A stretch of 64,000 nt of DNA from Chamaelirium japonicum (taxonomy: Eukaryota; Streptophyta; Magnoliopsida; Liliales; Melanthiaceae): contig OX393550.1 of assembly GCA_947650365.1 (NCBI GenBank), positions 66,643,744-66,707,743 on the forward strand. The letters are read 5' to 3'. The position numbers and the translations under genes are program-made. Positions 12,204 through 22,644 of the stretch are shown here, in pieces; positions within the stretch are counted from its first letter, which is position 1, and every line of letters begins with the position of its first letter. The notes under the pieces were generated by a model, which was given only the letters and a program-made list of their open reading frames with translations, did no database searches and was not told the origin of the DNA.

Positions 12204-12489
12204 GTTCAAGTGCGCCCGCGGGAAACGTGTAGCGCTTGGACTTGAGTCGCGTATTCGTGTAGAATTAGGTCTTTAAAAGGACCCCCGTTTTTCGTTTCTC
12301 TTCATTATCAGCGATTCCCGGCGGCTTGGAGACGAAAGCTCCGCGGAAGATAAAGGTGGTCACGCCATGGGGTTCGCGGAGGAGAGGAGACCGCCGGCCC
12401 GTGGAGGGCGGAGGGCTGCCGGCGAGGTGATCCTCCTCCTCCTCCTTCTTCTTCCTCTTCTTCTTCTTCTTATTCTTCTTCTTCTTCTT

Positions 12490-13085
12490 CGCATGGTGGG
12501 TCGTGGGAGGGCGCAGGCCGGAGGAGGGCTTGCGGGCCGGAGGTGGGCTTGGCCGGGGGCAGCGGGGTGCGGCCGGCATGCGAGCCGGAGACGGGGCGTG
12601 GCCGGGGGCTGCAGGGTGCAGCAGGCGCGCGGGCTGGAGGAGGGGCGCGGTCGGGGGCTGTAGGGTGCGGTCGGCGCGCGGTGGGCGCAGCGTGCGGGGC
12701 GCGACCGGAGGAGCGCCGGGGCTGCGGCGGGCGCAGCGCGCGGAGCGCGGCCGGAGGCAGGCCGGGCTGCGGTGGGCGCAGCGCGCAGGGTGCAACCGGA
12801 GGCGGGTGCAGTGGGCTCGGGCGCAGCGGGTGCGGGCGCGGCCTGGGCTGCGGGGCGCGACGGGCGCGGGCACGGCCGGGGCTGCGGGCTGGAGCGGCAG
12901 CGGCGCCGGTGCGACCTGGGCTGCGGGCCGGAGGCGGGCGCGCGGGGGCTGGTGCAACAGCGGCGCGCGGGGGCCGGCGCAGCAGCGGCGGCGGCGTGGC
13001 GCGCACGAGAGGCGCGGGGGCCGGCGCGGCAGCGGCGGGGGTGCGGTGGCCGGTGTTGGTCGAGGACGGCAGCACCCCCCCCCCT
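12490..13085. other. Very GC-rich, CpG-dense spacer
   Basis: About 600 bp made of GCGGGC, GGCGCG and GGGGCTG words, lying between the 3' LTR and the plus-strand gene of the Tat element. Several frames stay open on both strands only because AT-rich stop codons are rare here. It could be the upstream regulatory region or first exon of the plus-strand gene, but nothing coding is recognisable. A TTTAAAAGG motif near 12271 is a possible but weak plus-strand TATA element. Confidence 0.6.
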
Positions 13086-13120
13086 TGCGGGTTATAACGG
13101 GAGAGAGGGGGTCGTGGTTT

Positions 13121-13260
13121 TTTATTTACCGATAGGGCCAGCAGCCTTTTGCCTATATCACCCCCTCGTTTCCTTTATTTACTGATGGGGCCAGTAGCTT
13201 TTTTTACTTAGATCTCCCCTTCGTTTTCTTTATTTACTGATGGGGCCAACAGCCCCTTTT
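13121..13260. repeat. Three ~54-bp repeats upstream of the plus-strand gene
   Basis: TTTATTTAC(T/C)GAT(G/A)GGGCCA recurs at about 13121, 13174 and 13229, followed by AGCAGC or similar and a T-rich tract. They lie just before the mobile-domain frame and could be leader, intron or promoter sequence. Confidence 0.8.
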
Positions 13261-13302
13261 TTTTTTTCTTGTATTCATCTTGTACTTTTCTGACTATCTG
13301 AC

Positions 13303-15478
13303 GTGGGCTTTGTCTTCTTTTTTTTTTTTAGGTCTTGTCGTTACGAGGGCTTTCCGAGTTCCGACTGGATCGTCGATGCGGTCTCCCACGGGAGTACGCA
13401 TCTTCGTTTCCCCTTTGCGCAAGTCTTCAACCACCGTTCTTCGAGACAGGAGGCCAAACTGTCAGTACTTCAGCTTTCGACGCACGAGCGAGTTTGTGAG
13501 GATGGCGTGGCCGACGGCTCTTGCCGCGTGTTGAGACTGGGCGAGCGTATCCTTACCGACGAAGGATCTTCCCGGCAAGTTGTACGGCCAAGCTTGGGGT
13601 TGCCGTTCCACCACACTGGCGAGGAGTCGGTTCCAGTCCCTGTTGTTGCTTTGAAGATATGCTCCCGCCGTACGCGATGGGGCGTGGAGATTCAACCGCG
13701 TGGAGATGTCACATACCTGGGAGGTTTTCGGGACTGGATGAGAGAGCTGTCTGGCGCGTTGGAGACGGAGCCAGGGATGGAGCGCCTGGCGAGGTTTGTG
13801 GAGCCAGCTTGTTGGGAGTACAGTCGACCGGACGGTATGTACCGGGCTCTGTGTGAGCAGTGGTGCCCTGAGACCAATACCTTTTTGACCGGAGCTGGTG
13901 AAATCGGGATCACCCTTCGTGACGTGCACGTTATCTCTGGGTGTCCAGAAGTTCGGAGCTACTATCAGGAGGAGGTTCCTTCTCTAGAGGTCTTGACGGA
14001 CCCAGACGAGTCTCCTAGCTTCTGCCTTTTGCTTTTTAAGGCGTATGCTATTATAGCGGCGCACGAGCGGTCAGACCGGGTACTCCACTTGGATTGGGTG
14101 GACTTCTGGTTTCGAGGAGAGTATCGTCACGCTCCCCCTTCGAGTCACCCGATGTGGAGATATGTATCGTCAAAGAGACCGGCGCCTGGCACTTTCCGGT
14201 GACCGATTGAATCTCTAAAGAAAGAATGGTGCTCCATGGCCGGGGCGCAACGTCCCTGGGAACTTTTGGGACTTGAGGAATGCAGCGATGCCTGGCGTGC
14301 TGCTTACTGGTCAGCAGGGTTGGTACTTTTTCTTTGCCGCTTTGCTTTACCCTAGGAAGGGGATATGATACGCCCTGGGACCTTCCTTGCAGCTGCTCAG
14401 ATGGTGAATGGAGAGTTTCTTAACCTGGCGCCGGCTATCCTCTGCTCTTTATACGGAGGGCTTAGTGGAACCTACTGGAGTTTATCGAGTACGGGTAATG
14501 CAAGAGGGGAAGTAGGCAGAGCCAGTTCTTTTTGCCCCCTGCATTACCTCTATGATTGGATTGGGCTTCACTTTCCGAAGGAGATCTTTGCAGCGCGTGG
14601 ACCTTCGACCTCGGTGCCCTTTCTTCCTTGTGTGGGAGGTGTGATGAATGCTTATTACGCATGGGAGCGTCCGTAGCCTAGTGCCCAAGAGTGTTTGAGA
14701 CGTATGGGCCCTTCTGACTTTGAATTTGTATCGGAGAATGCACTTGCACCTTCTACAAGATCCTTGGTATGTGATGTGGAGGAAATGCCCGAGCACTTGT
14801 ACTGGAGCATGGTGAGTTGCAGGCCCGGGTATCTCGTTTGGCGTCGTGGGGATGTAGTGGAGGTGGCACGGTATTCCCCCCATCGGTTTGATCGACAGCA
14901 GGGTTTCCGCCAAGAGTTGCCGGGGACTCCTTTGCGTATGCAGTCACGTTACACCCCGCAAGAAGCGTATCGCCTCTGGGGAGCGCTTTATGACAGATTT
15001 ACTGGGTGTATTTTCTCGTCGGGGATCAAGTCGGGCGGAAAGGATGCTGCAACTCCTGAGTATCGCTGCTGGGTCAACGAGTCAGTGCTTCCCCTCCTGG
15101 CTAGCCTTCCGCTGGACGTCCTTGCTAGCAGCGAGCGGGCTGACTTTTCTTTTGACTCTTTGGCTGGGTCAGAGGATCGCCGTCTTTGGTCCGAGGAGCG
15201 ACGATCGGAGAGATCTTGTGGCCATCGAGAGGGTACTTCCCAGGCTTCACTTTCTGTGCAAGAAGTTGAGATGGCCCCGTCCTCCAAGCTTCAGAGTCTT
15301 CCTGAGACTCAGGCTTCTTGGAGTGGGTGTGCTTCTCCCAAGAGGAGAAAGTTGGATCTTCTGTGTGAGGCAGCTTTGGCTGGTGCTGGCGAGGCAGAGC
15401 CAGCTCGAGAGGGAGAGCCAGGGCTTTTTGCCGATGAGGTAATCCCTCTTTCTGGGGTAGCTTCATCGGATGCTGCAG
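13303..15478 (+). pseudogene. Plant mobile domain (PMD/MAIN-like) protein, first recognised exon, antisense to gag-pol
   Basis: One reading frame runs from about 13303 to 15478, broken by three in-frame stops: TGA 14200-14202, TAG 14353-14355, TAG 14674-14676. The segment near 13840-13960 encodes LCEQWCPETNTFL followed by GEIGITLRDVHVISG, the typical core of the plant mobile domain (aminotransferase-like PMD family). Further on lie KFPKEIF-like and aromatic-rich PMD segments and, near 15336-15356, the basic motif PKRRKLD resembling a nuclear localisation signal. A pyrimidine tract ending TTTTAG at 13332 could be a splice acceptor, so the true start may be an upstream exon. PMD proteins such as Arabidopsis MAIN act in the nucleus in gene and transposon silencing; related copies occur in retrotransposons. 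The role here is inferred. Confidence 0.8.
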
Positions 15479-15563
15479 GTATATCTCGTTTCTAGTTTTT
15501 TATGAATTTCTGTGCTTGTACTCTTATTTCGTTGGCTGAGTTGTTCAGCTCTCATTTTGGCAG
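15479..15563 (+). other. Predicted 85-bp intron in the plus-strand gene
   Basis: It starts GTATATCTCG and ends TTTTGGCAG with a T-rich body, typical of plant introns. The exon before it ends in phase 1. Removing it joins that frame exactly to the open frame on the other side, passing the stop at 15493-15495. An intron surviving in a retroelement makes sense only because this gene is antisense to the genomic RNA, so it is not spliced from that RNA. Confidence 0.7.
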
Positions 15564-15850
15564 GGTCTGTTGGACCGGACTGCGAGTCTGCCCCGAAGGG
15601 GGTTGGGCAGGAATGCTTTCCCATCAGAGCGACGTTGATTGAAGGTGGCGGGCTGGATGTTCCCTGGGATAACTTGGAGCTTTTGGGAGCATGTGGAGCA
15701 GATTTTGCCGGCAGTGCTGTCAACCTAGAGGATATTGATGTGGAGCAGTTGGGCTTTGGGGAGGAGGATGAGGTCTCCAGTGTAGGGAGAGAACAGACTC
15801 CTCTAGTCAGGTCCGGTACTCTGGCAGAGACTACTCCAGCGGTCGTTTAG
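15564..15850 (+). pseudogene. Second exon of the PMD gene (acidic linker)
   Basis: This continues the frame after the intron, encoding an acidic, low-homology stretch rich in Glu, Gly and Ser (for example NLEDIDVEQLGFGEEDEV). It ends at a TAG at 15848-15850. The next open frame is in another phase and is open from before this stop, so a single-base indel near here probably broke a continuous protein. No domain is recognised in this part. Confidence 0.6.
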
Positions 15851-15851
15851 T

Positions 15852-16538
15852 CGGAAGGTTTACATGTATCTTTCTCCTTCGGCCCCGGTGGTACCGCTGA
15901 CTGTTATCACGGCGATGGTCCAGGAGGCAGCTCCTTCACTTGAGCCTTCAGGACCGGAGCCCACCTTGCTTGTGCACTCAGAGGCCGACAGGAGAAAGTG
16001 CAGTTCGCGAGACCTTCTTTCTGCGCTTCTTTTGGAGAGCTGTCGGAAGTATATCCAGAAGACGCTCGCACCCTTCCAGGAAGAGGGCTTTGACGCTTTG
16101 AGCAGCTGGTGGATCCTCGAGGGGCCTGAGTTTTGCAAGAACCTGGCGGCCTTCCAGGTAGATGGCTCTTTGTTTGAGGCACAGATGCGTGCTCTCTTGG
16201 CGGACAGTGAAGCTCATCGCTTGAAACGGGCTTCGATGGAAGATGACCTTCCCCTGATACTAGCAAAGGCCGAGGATGAGGAGCGTCGACTGGAGGCGCA
16301 GCACGCACTTGCCACTGCGAGCCTTGTTCGGGCGCGAAAGAAGCTAGAGGCTGCTCGCTCATCTTTCGAGAAAGCTGAGACGATCGAGAAGTCTTCTGGA
16401 GTAGACCTCACAAAGCAACGTATTGAGCTGGCGACGCATCGGGAGCGGATAGCTTCTCGGTCTTCAGAGTTGCAGCGTATGGAGGTTACTAGCGGCGAGC
16501 TGCTCCAACGTCTCAAAGAATTTAATTCTCTTTACTAG
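15852..16538 (+). pseudogene. Coiled-coil C-terminal part of the antisense PMD gene
   Basis: The frame from 15852 (first Met 15864) to 16538 encodes about 225 residues. The last ~115 are dense in Leu, Glu, Arg, Lys and Ala in heptad-like spacing (AEDEERRLEAQHALATASL, then RARKKLEAARSSFEKAET), a likely long coiled coil. It follows the PMD exon in the same direction but is one base out of frame with it. It ends 253 bp before the convergent end of pol, so the two transcription units meet tail to tail. Coiled-coil C-termini are common in mobile-domain proteins of retroelements; assembly or partner binding is a guess. Confidence 0.65.
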
Positions 16539-16791
16539 CAATGTCGTATTTCCTTTTCTTTCTTGTCATTTCTTGCTGGATAGATTCGTAGTTCTGCTTT
16601 TTTTTTTGTCTGGTGATAAATTAATATCATGCATCTATTTTTTTTTGGACTTGTCTTCTGGAATGATAGAGTTTGGTTGTGTTTTTTTTTGTTTGGACTG
16701 AACCTTTACAGGCTGCCTACGTACCCTACTGAGAGGGATCAAGTCACACGTAGTTCCTTTTTTTTTTTTTGCAAGGAGTGTAGCCCTGCTT

Positions 16792-17319
16792 TTAGGCATA
16801 GTACCTTTTGAGGTACTTGCCATTGATAGGGCCGAGTGTAAGCCCTTCTGGTGTGGTGAGAAGATATGCGCCGTTGGAGTAGACCTCTTTGACAGCGTGC
16901 GGTCCATCCCACTTGGCGTCGAACTTCTTTCCTCCTCGATGCGAAAGGATGATGGGGCGTTTGACTGCGAGCACCAATTCTCCTTTTTGGAAGGATCGAG
17001 GGCGAATCCTTTTGTTGAAGGCTCGGGTCAACCTGGCTTGGTAGCATTCCAGGCGTTGCTGGGCTTCGAGGCGCTTCTCATCCAGGGCTTCCAATTCTGC
17101 TAGGCGAAGTTGAGCGTTGTCGCCGTTGACGAGGCCTTCCTGGACAGCTATTCTGAGTGACGGAATCTGGAGCTCAAGTGGGAGGACAGCTTCTACTCCG
17201 TATACTAGTGAGTACGGAGTCGCCTGCATTGGCGTGCAAAAAGAGGTGCGATATGCCCATAACGCTTCACCCATGCGTTTATACCAGTCTTTCTTCGACT
17301 TTGAGATGACTTTCTCCAA
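16792..17319 (-). pseudogene. Tat element integrase C-terminal part
   Basis: About 175 residues continue the integrase in another phase. They include WAYRTSFCTPMQATPYSLVYG, the usual segment after the catalytic glutamate, then a basic region and DGPHAVKEVYSNGAYLL, which fits the chromoviral-like GPY/F position. The end is a normal TAA/TGA stop after KRYYA. The phase change relative to the upstream integrase comes from one extra A in the A-run near 17333-17337 (five A where the good frame needs four). Confidence 0.85.
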
Positions 17320-19324
17320 AAGTTTGCAGAGTGTTTTTGTTGAAAGCTTCAGCTAGGCCGTTGGCAGAGGCATTGTACATGGTTGAAGACCTTTGCTTGA
17401 TATCGAACTTGGCGCAAAATTGGCTGATAGCGGCGTTCTTGAATTGCTTCCCGTTGTCCGTAACGATATAGCGAGGAATGCCGTACCGAAAGATGATGTC
17501 GTTCTGGATGAAGTTGATGACAGAGTGCCTGGTAACTTCTCGCAATGGTACTGCCTCAGCCCACTTGGAGAAGTAATCTGTTGCCTCCAGGATGTAAAGA
17601 TGCTGCTTGGATGACTTGGGTAGCGGTCCGACAATATCGAGTCCCCATCCATCGAAGGGCCATGATGCGATGGTTGGATGCAAAGGTTCCGGAGGCTGAC
17701 GGATGTAGTCGCCATGCAGCTGGCAAGTGTGGTATTTTTTTGCAAACTCGAGGGAGTCCTTGATCATAGTGGGCCAGTAGTACCCCATCCGCCTGATGCG
17801 AAAGTGCAGCTTTGGACCAGACTGATGTGAGCCACAGATCCCGGCATGGACTTCTTCTAATGCTGTTTCCGCTTCTTCTTTTGCAAGACACCTTAGGAGC
17901 GCACCATCGTAGCTTCGACGGTACAATTCGTTATTAAAGTGGAAGAATTTCAGAGACCACCGGCGAATGTCGGCCTTACGCTTTGGATCTTCAGGGAGCT
18001 TCCCGTGGACAAGAAAGTCTATGAATGGTTGTTTCCAATCTAGCTCGTCGGTTACGAGAACGTGTACCGCGTTGACTTGGTCCGGGATCCCCATAGGGAG
18101 GTCCTCCTCGGTGATCACCATCCTCTTACAGATAGGGATGATGAGTTGGTTTCTTTCTGGGAATGGGAGTGTAGCTGCTAAATTTGCGAGTGCATCAGCC
18201 TGCTGATTAAGGTTTCTGGGGACATGCTGGATTGAAGCATTTTTTAGCGTACCAAGGAGTCTCAGAGCTCGCAGATGCAACAGCACGAGATCTTCTTTAT
18301 TGACTTCGTATGCTCCCAATATTTGCTGAATGACGAGTTGAGAGTCGCCAAAAATTTCGAGCCCTTGAAGTTTTATATCATTGGCGAGTTCTAGGCCAAT
18401 GATCAAAGCTTGATATTCCGCCCTGTTATTGGAGCATGGCTCTGATAGTAGAAATGAAAAGAGAAGTACTTCGTCGTTTGGTGTGACGAAGATAACTCCT
18501 GCTCCTGCTACGTCTTTCCTTGCCGCACCGTCGAAGAACATTTTCCAAGAAGGGGCGATGTCGATGCAGAATACTTCTTCGTCTGGGAGATCTTCTGATA
18601 GTTCCCATTCTGTTGGAAGGGGGTATTCTGCCAGGAAGTCCACGAGAGTTTGACCTTTGACCGCTTTACGAGGGACGAAGGTGATATCGAACTCGAAGAG
18701 GAGTAAAGCCCACTTGGCTAAACGTCCGGAGAGCACTGACCTTGACATAATGTATTTGAGCGGGTCGGCTTTTGAGATGAGTCTGATGGCGTGAGCTAAC
18801 ATGTAGTGTCGCAGCTTCTTTGTAGCGAAGTTGAGCGCCAGACAGACCATCTCAATCGGGGAGTAGTTTAGCTCCGCGCCGATGAGAGTGCGGCTCAAAT
18901 AGTAGCATGTTGTTTCCTTGTCTAGCTCGTTGTCTTGAGCCAGGAGTGCCCCCAAGGACTGCTCCTGGGCGCTGATGTAAAGGACCAATGGCTTCCCTTG
19001 AACTGGTGCTGTCAGAACCGGAGGCTTGAGTAAGTAATTCATGATGTTTTGGAGGGCTTCCTGACAAGCTTCGTCCCACTTGAATGCTGCTCCTTTCTTC
19101 ATAAGGCGACTGAAGGGCCTGCATTTTCCAGCTAAGTTGGCGATGAACCTTCTGATATATGCTAGATGGCCCTGGAGACCTCGGAGGTCTCGCACGGTTT
19201 TCGGGATTGGCATATTGAGGATAGCATCTATCTTGGATTGATCTATCTCGATGCCTCGATGTCGTACGACAAAGCCGAGAAACTTTCCCGAGGAGACCCC
19301 AAATGCGCATTTAAGCGGGTTCAT
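17279..19324 (-). pseudogene. Tat pol: RT thumb, RNase H, second RNase H, integrase core
   Basis: The frame continues that of 19340-22177; they are split only by a TGA codon at 19340-19342, where CGA (Arg) would fit, a CpG-type transition. Order: RT thumb (MNPLKCAFGV), native RNase H (near KPLVLYISA and KADPLKYIM), second archaeal-type RNase H (WKMFFDGAARKDVAGAGV, AEYQALIIGLELA, GDSQLVIQQ), then integrase with HHCC region and DDE core (LDIVGPLP, VTDNGKQF, NGLAEAF). The zinc-finger pair reads YHTC where CxxC is expected: the first Cys is Tyr (TGC to TAC). A +1 shift near 17335 ends the frame early. Two RNase H domains place the element in the Tat group. Confidence 0.9.
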
Positions 19325-19339
19325 GCGGAGCTGGTACCT

Positions 19340-22177
19340 TCAAAGTCGCTTGAAGATTAGCTCGAGGTCTTGAAGATGTGTTGACTTTTGTCTTGATTTT
19401 ACCACGAGGTCGTCGACGTAGCATTCCACATTCTGATGAAGGATATCGTCGAAATTTTTTTGCATGGCTTGTTGGTAAGTGGCTCCTGTATTTTTCAAGC
19501 CGAAAGGCATGACTTTGTAGCAGTAGATCCCTTTTGGCGTGCGGAATGCCGTAAGCTCTTCGTCTTTAAGTGCCATCCGGATCTGGTTGTAGCCTGAGGA
19601 TCCATCCATGAAAGTTAGTGCTTCATGGCCTGTTGTCGCATCCACCATTAGTTCTGTGATTAGCAGTGGGAAGTCATCTTTGGGGCATGTATTGTTTAAG
19701 TCCCTGAAGTCCACGCATACTCTGATCTGGCCATTCTTCTTCTTGACTGGGACCACGCTGGAGATCCACGTTGGATATTTAACTTCTCGGATAAAGCCGG
19801 CTTCAATAAGCTTATTGACTTCGCCTTCTATTTGCGGTACTAGTTCTGGCCGGTAGCGTCTTTGTCCTTGCTTGATGGCGCTAGCTCCATGTCTGACAGC
19901 AAGCTGGTGTACTGCGATCTTTGGGTCAAGTCCGGGCATTTCCTTGTAGGACCATGCAAAGACATCTCTGTATTCTTGGAGTAACTTGACGTATGCGGCC
20001 TCCTCTTTGGGAGTCAGGAGTGCGCTTACGAATGTAGGCCGAGGATCCTCCTGTGTTCCCAAGTTGATTTCCTTCAAATCGTCGATGGTAGATTGCCCCC
20101 CTTCTTCGAGGACGGACGGGGCTTGTGGCAACTCGTCGTCTGAAGTAGAAGTTTCGTCGACCGAAGTGTCCGCAATTGTGATATGATTAAGAGACACCAG
20201 AAGGATGGCGGGGACATCGGTATTTTGAAAGAATGATTTGGGTGGGTGGGTGGGAATGATTTTTCTCACCTCAGTGGGTGGCTTTCCCAAACGGTCGAAT
20301 ACTGACCTTCGCTTTGCTTGTCTGATTGGCCCAAGTCTTTTGAATACTGATATTAGATTTTGACTTGCCTGGTTTTTGATGCTCTTCTTTTGCTTTTGAG
20401 GTATGGTCCAACACCGAGCTTGATATCGTCTTCTTTTGGCGCCCTTTGTAGCGGGATGAATGACATTGGTGGAGCGTGCATCGGAGGCTGACGATCCCTC
20501 TTCCACTTCATCTACCAATTTCACCTCAATGTAGTTAGAGGTGAAGGTCTTCTCTCCTGTTATTTTGATGACCATCGGGGTTTGACGGGAGCCGATGCCT
20601 CGCCGATTTGGTGGGATCTGCTCGCCGCCCTGGAGTAAGTGGGCTTGAGTCTTAGTCATCCCGTGTAGTATTGGAGCTGGCAGGAGCGTACTCATATGTG
20701 CAGCACTGTCTTTGTCGTAGCCAGCTTTGAACAGCAGCTTGGCGGCATTTTGCCCCCAGCTTCCTTTTGGCTTGAATGTGAGTTGGCTGGATTTGAAGGA
20801 ATTGATGGGTTTTGGCGGACTTGAAGCTTGCCCCAGGCTGGGTAGTGGCAGTGTCATCTCTTGCAGAGTGATGACATTAGCTTCCGATAGCGGCTGGACC
20901 ATCCCTTTTGGGGAGGCAAAAGGTGGTGGTTCATCTTTGCGAAGCCACTGAGGCGTGAGGCGTATGACTGTCGTAGCTTGGACAGGTAATGGAGTATGCT
21001 TCATGGATCTTGGCTTGGAGCTGATGCGCATCCTTCGTCTTGGCGCTAGCACTTCTTTGACTTCGTGTATCGCCTTAGATGGTGGCACTGGATTTGGAGT
21101 TGGCAGAGCTTCATCCTGCTCCATCCTTTTAGCTTTCTGAGTTCGAGGAGTTTTAGCTGGAAGGATTTCTGCAACAAGGTCCTTTGCTTGGTAAAACTTG
21201 GCATCGGCGAGGTGCGCTTCAGCCTCATTGAATGGCTTGTCGTCTGCAACAATGCACTTCTCCAGACCTTCCTCATAGTACTTGAGGCATTGGTGCCAGG
21301 TAGACACTACGACACCGTTTTTGTGCAGCCACGGTCTTCCCAGCAAAAGGTGATATGATGTTTGACAGTCAATGACGTGGAAAAGAACCATCGTGTCAAG
21401 CTGACTGATGGAGAGTTTTAGATGAATGATCCCTATAGTGGACTGTCCTCCTTGGTTGAACCCTTGAATGACCAGCTGGCTTTGCGAGAGCTGGTCGGTG
21501 GTGATGCCGAGCTGGCGCATTGTTTGGATAGGCATGATGTTGACGGCGGAGCCGCAGTCCAACAGGATTCGATTTACCGGCTTCTCCTTGATGTATCCTG
21601 AGACATAGACAGGTCGATTGTGCAGTCGTGCTCCGAGCTGCAGATCTTCGTCCGAGAAAGTTATTGCTGCGTTACATGAGATAATAGTTTTGTCCTTCTC
21701 GGTATTTTTCTTCTTTCTTTTGTAGCTGTCTGGGTCTGTCAAAGCCTCGGCCATTGCTAGGCGAGCTTTCTCTGGGAGGTGTAGTGCTTCTATGAGTGGC
21801 AAGTACAGGATTACCTCATCGTAAGCAGTAGTACTGTCTTTGTCGGAATCATCCTCCTCGTTGCCGGTGTTGCTTTCTTTAGAAGGCTTGATCCTATCTT
21901 CTTCTTCCGGCGCCATGTGGATCTCAACCATGCAACAGGAGGCTTCGTGCTGCTGATCAGCTGGGAGGAAGTAATCAGGGAAGAACTCTTGCAACGTTGT
22001 CGGTTCTGGAGGGTTTTGCAGGAGGAGATCATCAGGATCTGCTGGCGGTACTTTGAACGCCTTCCTTCCTGGAGCTTTGCTTTTCTTTTTGTAAGTCCTT
22101 CGTTCCGGAAGCTTTCTTGTTACCCGATCTAGCTTGCGACTTCTTGGCATCCATGGCCTTCGTCTGCGAGGCAACAT
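19340..22177 (-). pseudogene. Tat pol: protease and reverse transcriptase
   Basis: A 945-residue open segment. Protease is marked near residues 203-214 by ILLDCGSAVNIMP, the Cys-containing variant of DTGS usual in Tat-like elements, with HLLLGRPWL downstream. RT motifs follow in order: KKKNGQIRVCVDFRDLN, TFMDGSSGYNQI, and the active site YVDDLVVKS near residue 920. The frame stops at TGA 19340-19342, 23 codons after YVDD, and resumes in the same phase. The ATG at 22177 is internal: the reading frame is open upstream into gag, except for two nonsense codons. Confidence 0.92.
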
Positions 22178-22239
22178 GACCCATGCATCTTCATCAGTGG
22201 ATTCTTCGTTACCAAGGTGAAGGTCTGGAGTGGCAGCTG

Positions 22240-22644
22240 TAGGTTCTTCATGGGTCGGGGAGACCTGCTCCTCTAGGGACCTTGGTGGTTCGCCATCTGA
22301 CTTCCAGCCGGTGGGCTTGATTTCTTCTATTGAGACAGGAGAAGGTTTGGAATAGAGGACGTAGTAGTCGAATTTACCTGAGGGCTAGCCTAACAGACCG
22401 ACCTCCAGGTCTCCTTGCTCGTACTTTGTCTGGAGATTTGTGGGTTCTTCATGGGTCGGGGAGACCTGCTCCTCTGGGGACCTTGGTGGTTCGCCTTCTG
22501 ACTCCCAGCCGGTGGGCTTGATTTTTTATATTGAGACAGGCGGAGGTTTGGAATAGAGGACGTAGTAGTCGAATTTACCTGAGGGCTGGCCTAACAGACC
22601 GACCTCCGGGTCTCCTTGCTCGTACCTTGTCTGGAGATTCCGTT
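22240..22644. repeat. In-frame ~201-bp tandem duplication at the gag-pol junction
   Basis: About 22240-22441 is repeated at about 22442-22644; both hold GTTCTTCATGGGTCGGGGAG and GGACGTAGTAGTCGAATTTA. The unit is a multiple of three and keeps gag and pol in one frame. Each unit carries one nonsense codon on the minus strand: TAG at 22385-22387 in one and TAA at 22526-22528 in the other, at different places. Confidence 0.85.

Noticed and set aside
12265..13185. Several 130-230-codon frames on both strands
   Set aside because: GC-rich Arg/Ala/Gly/Pro low-complexity translations without homology; composition explains the lack of stops.
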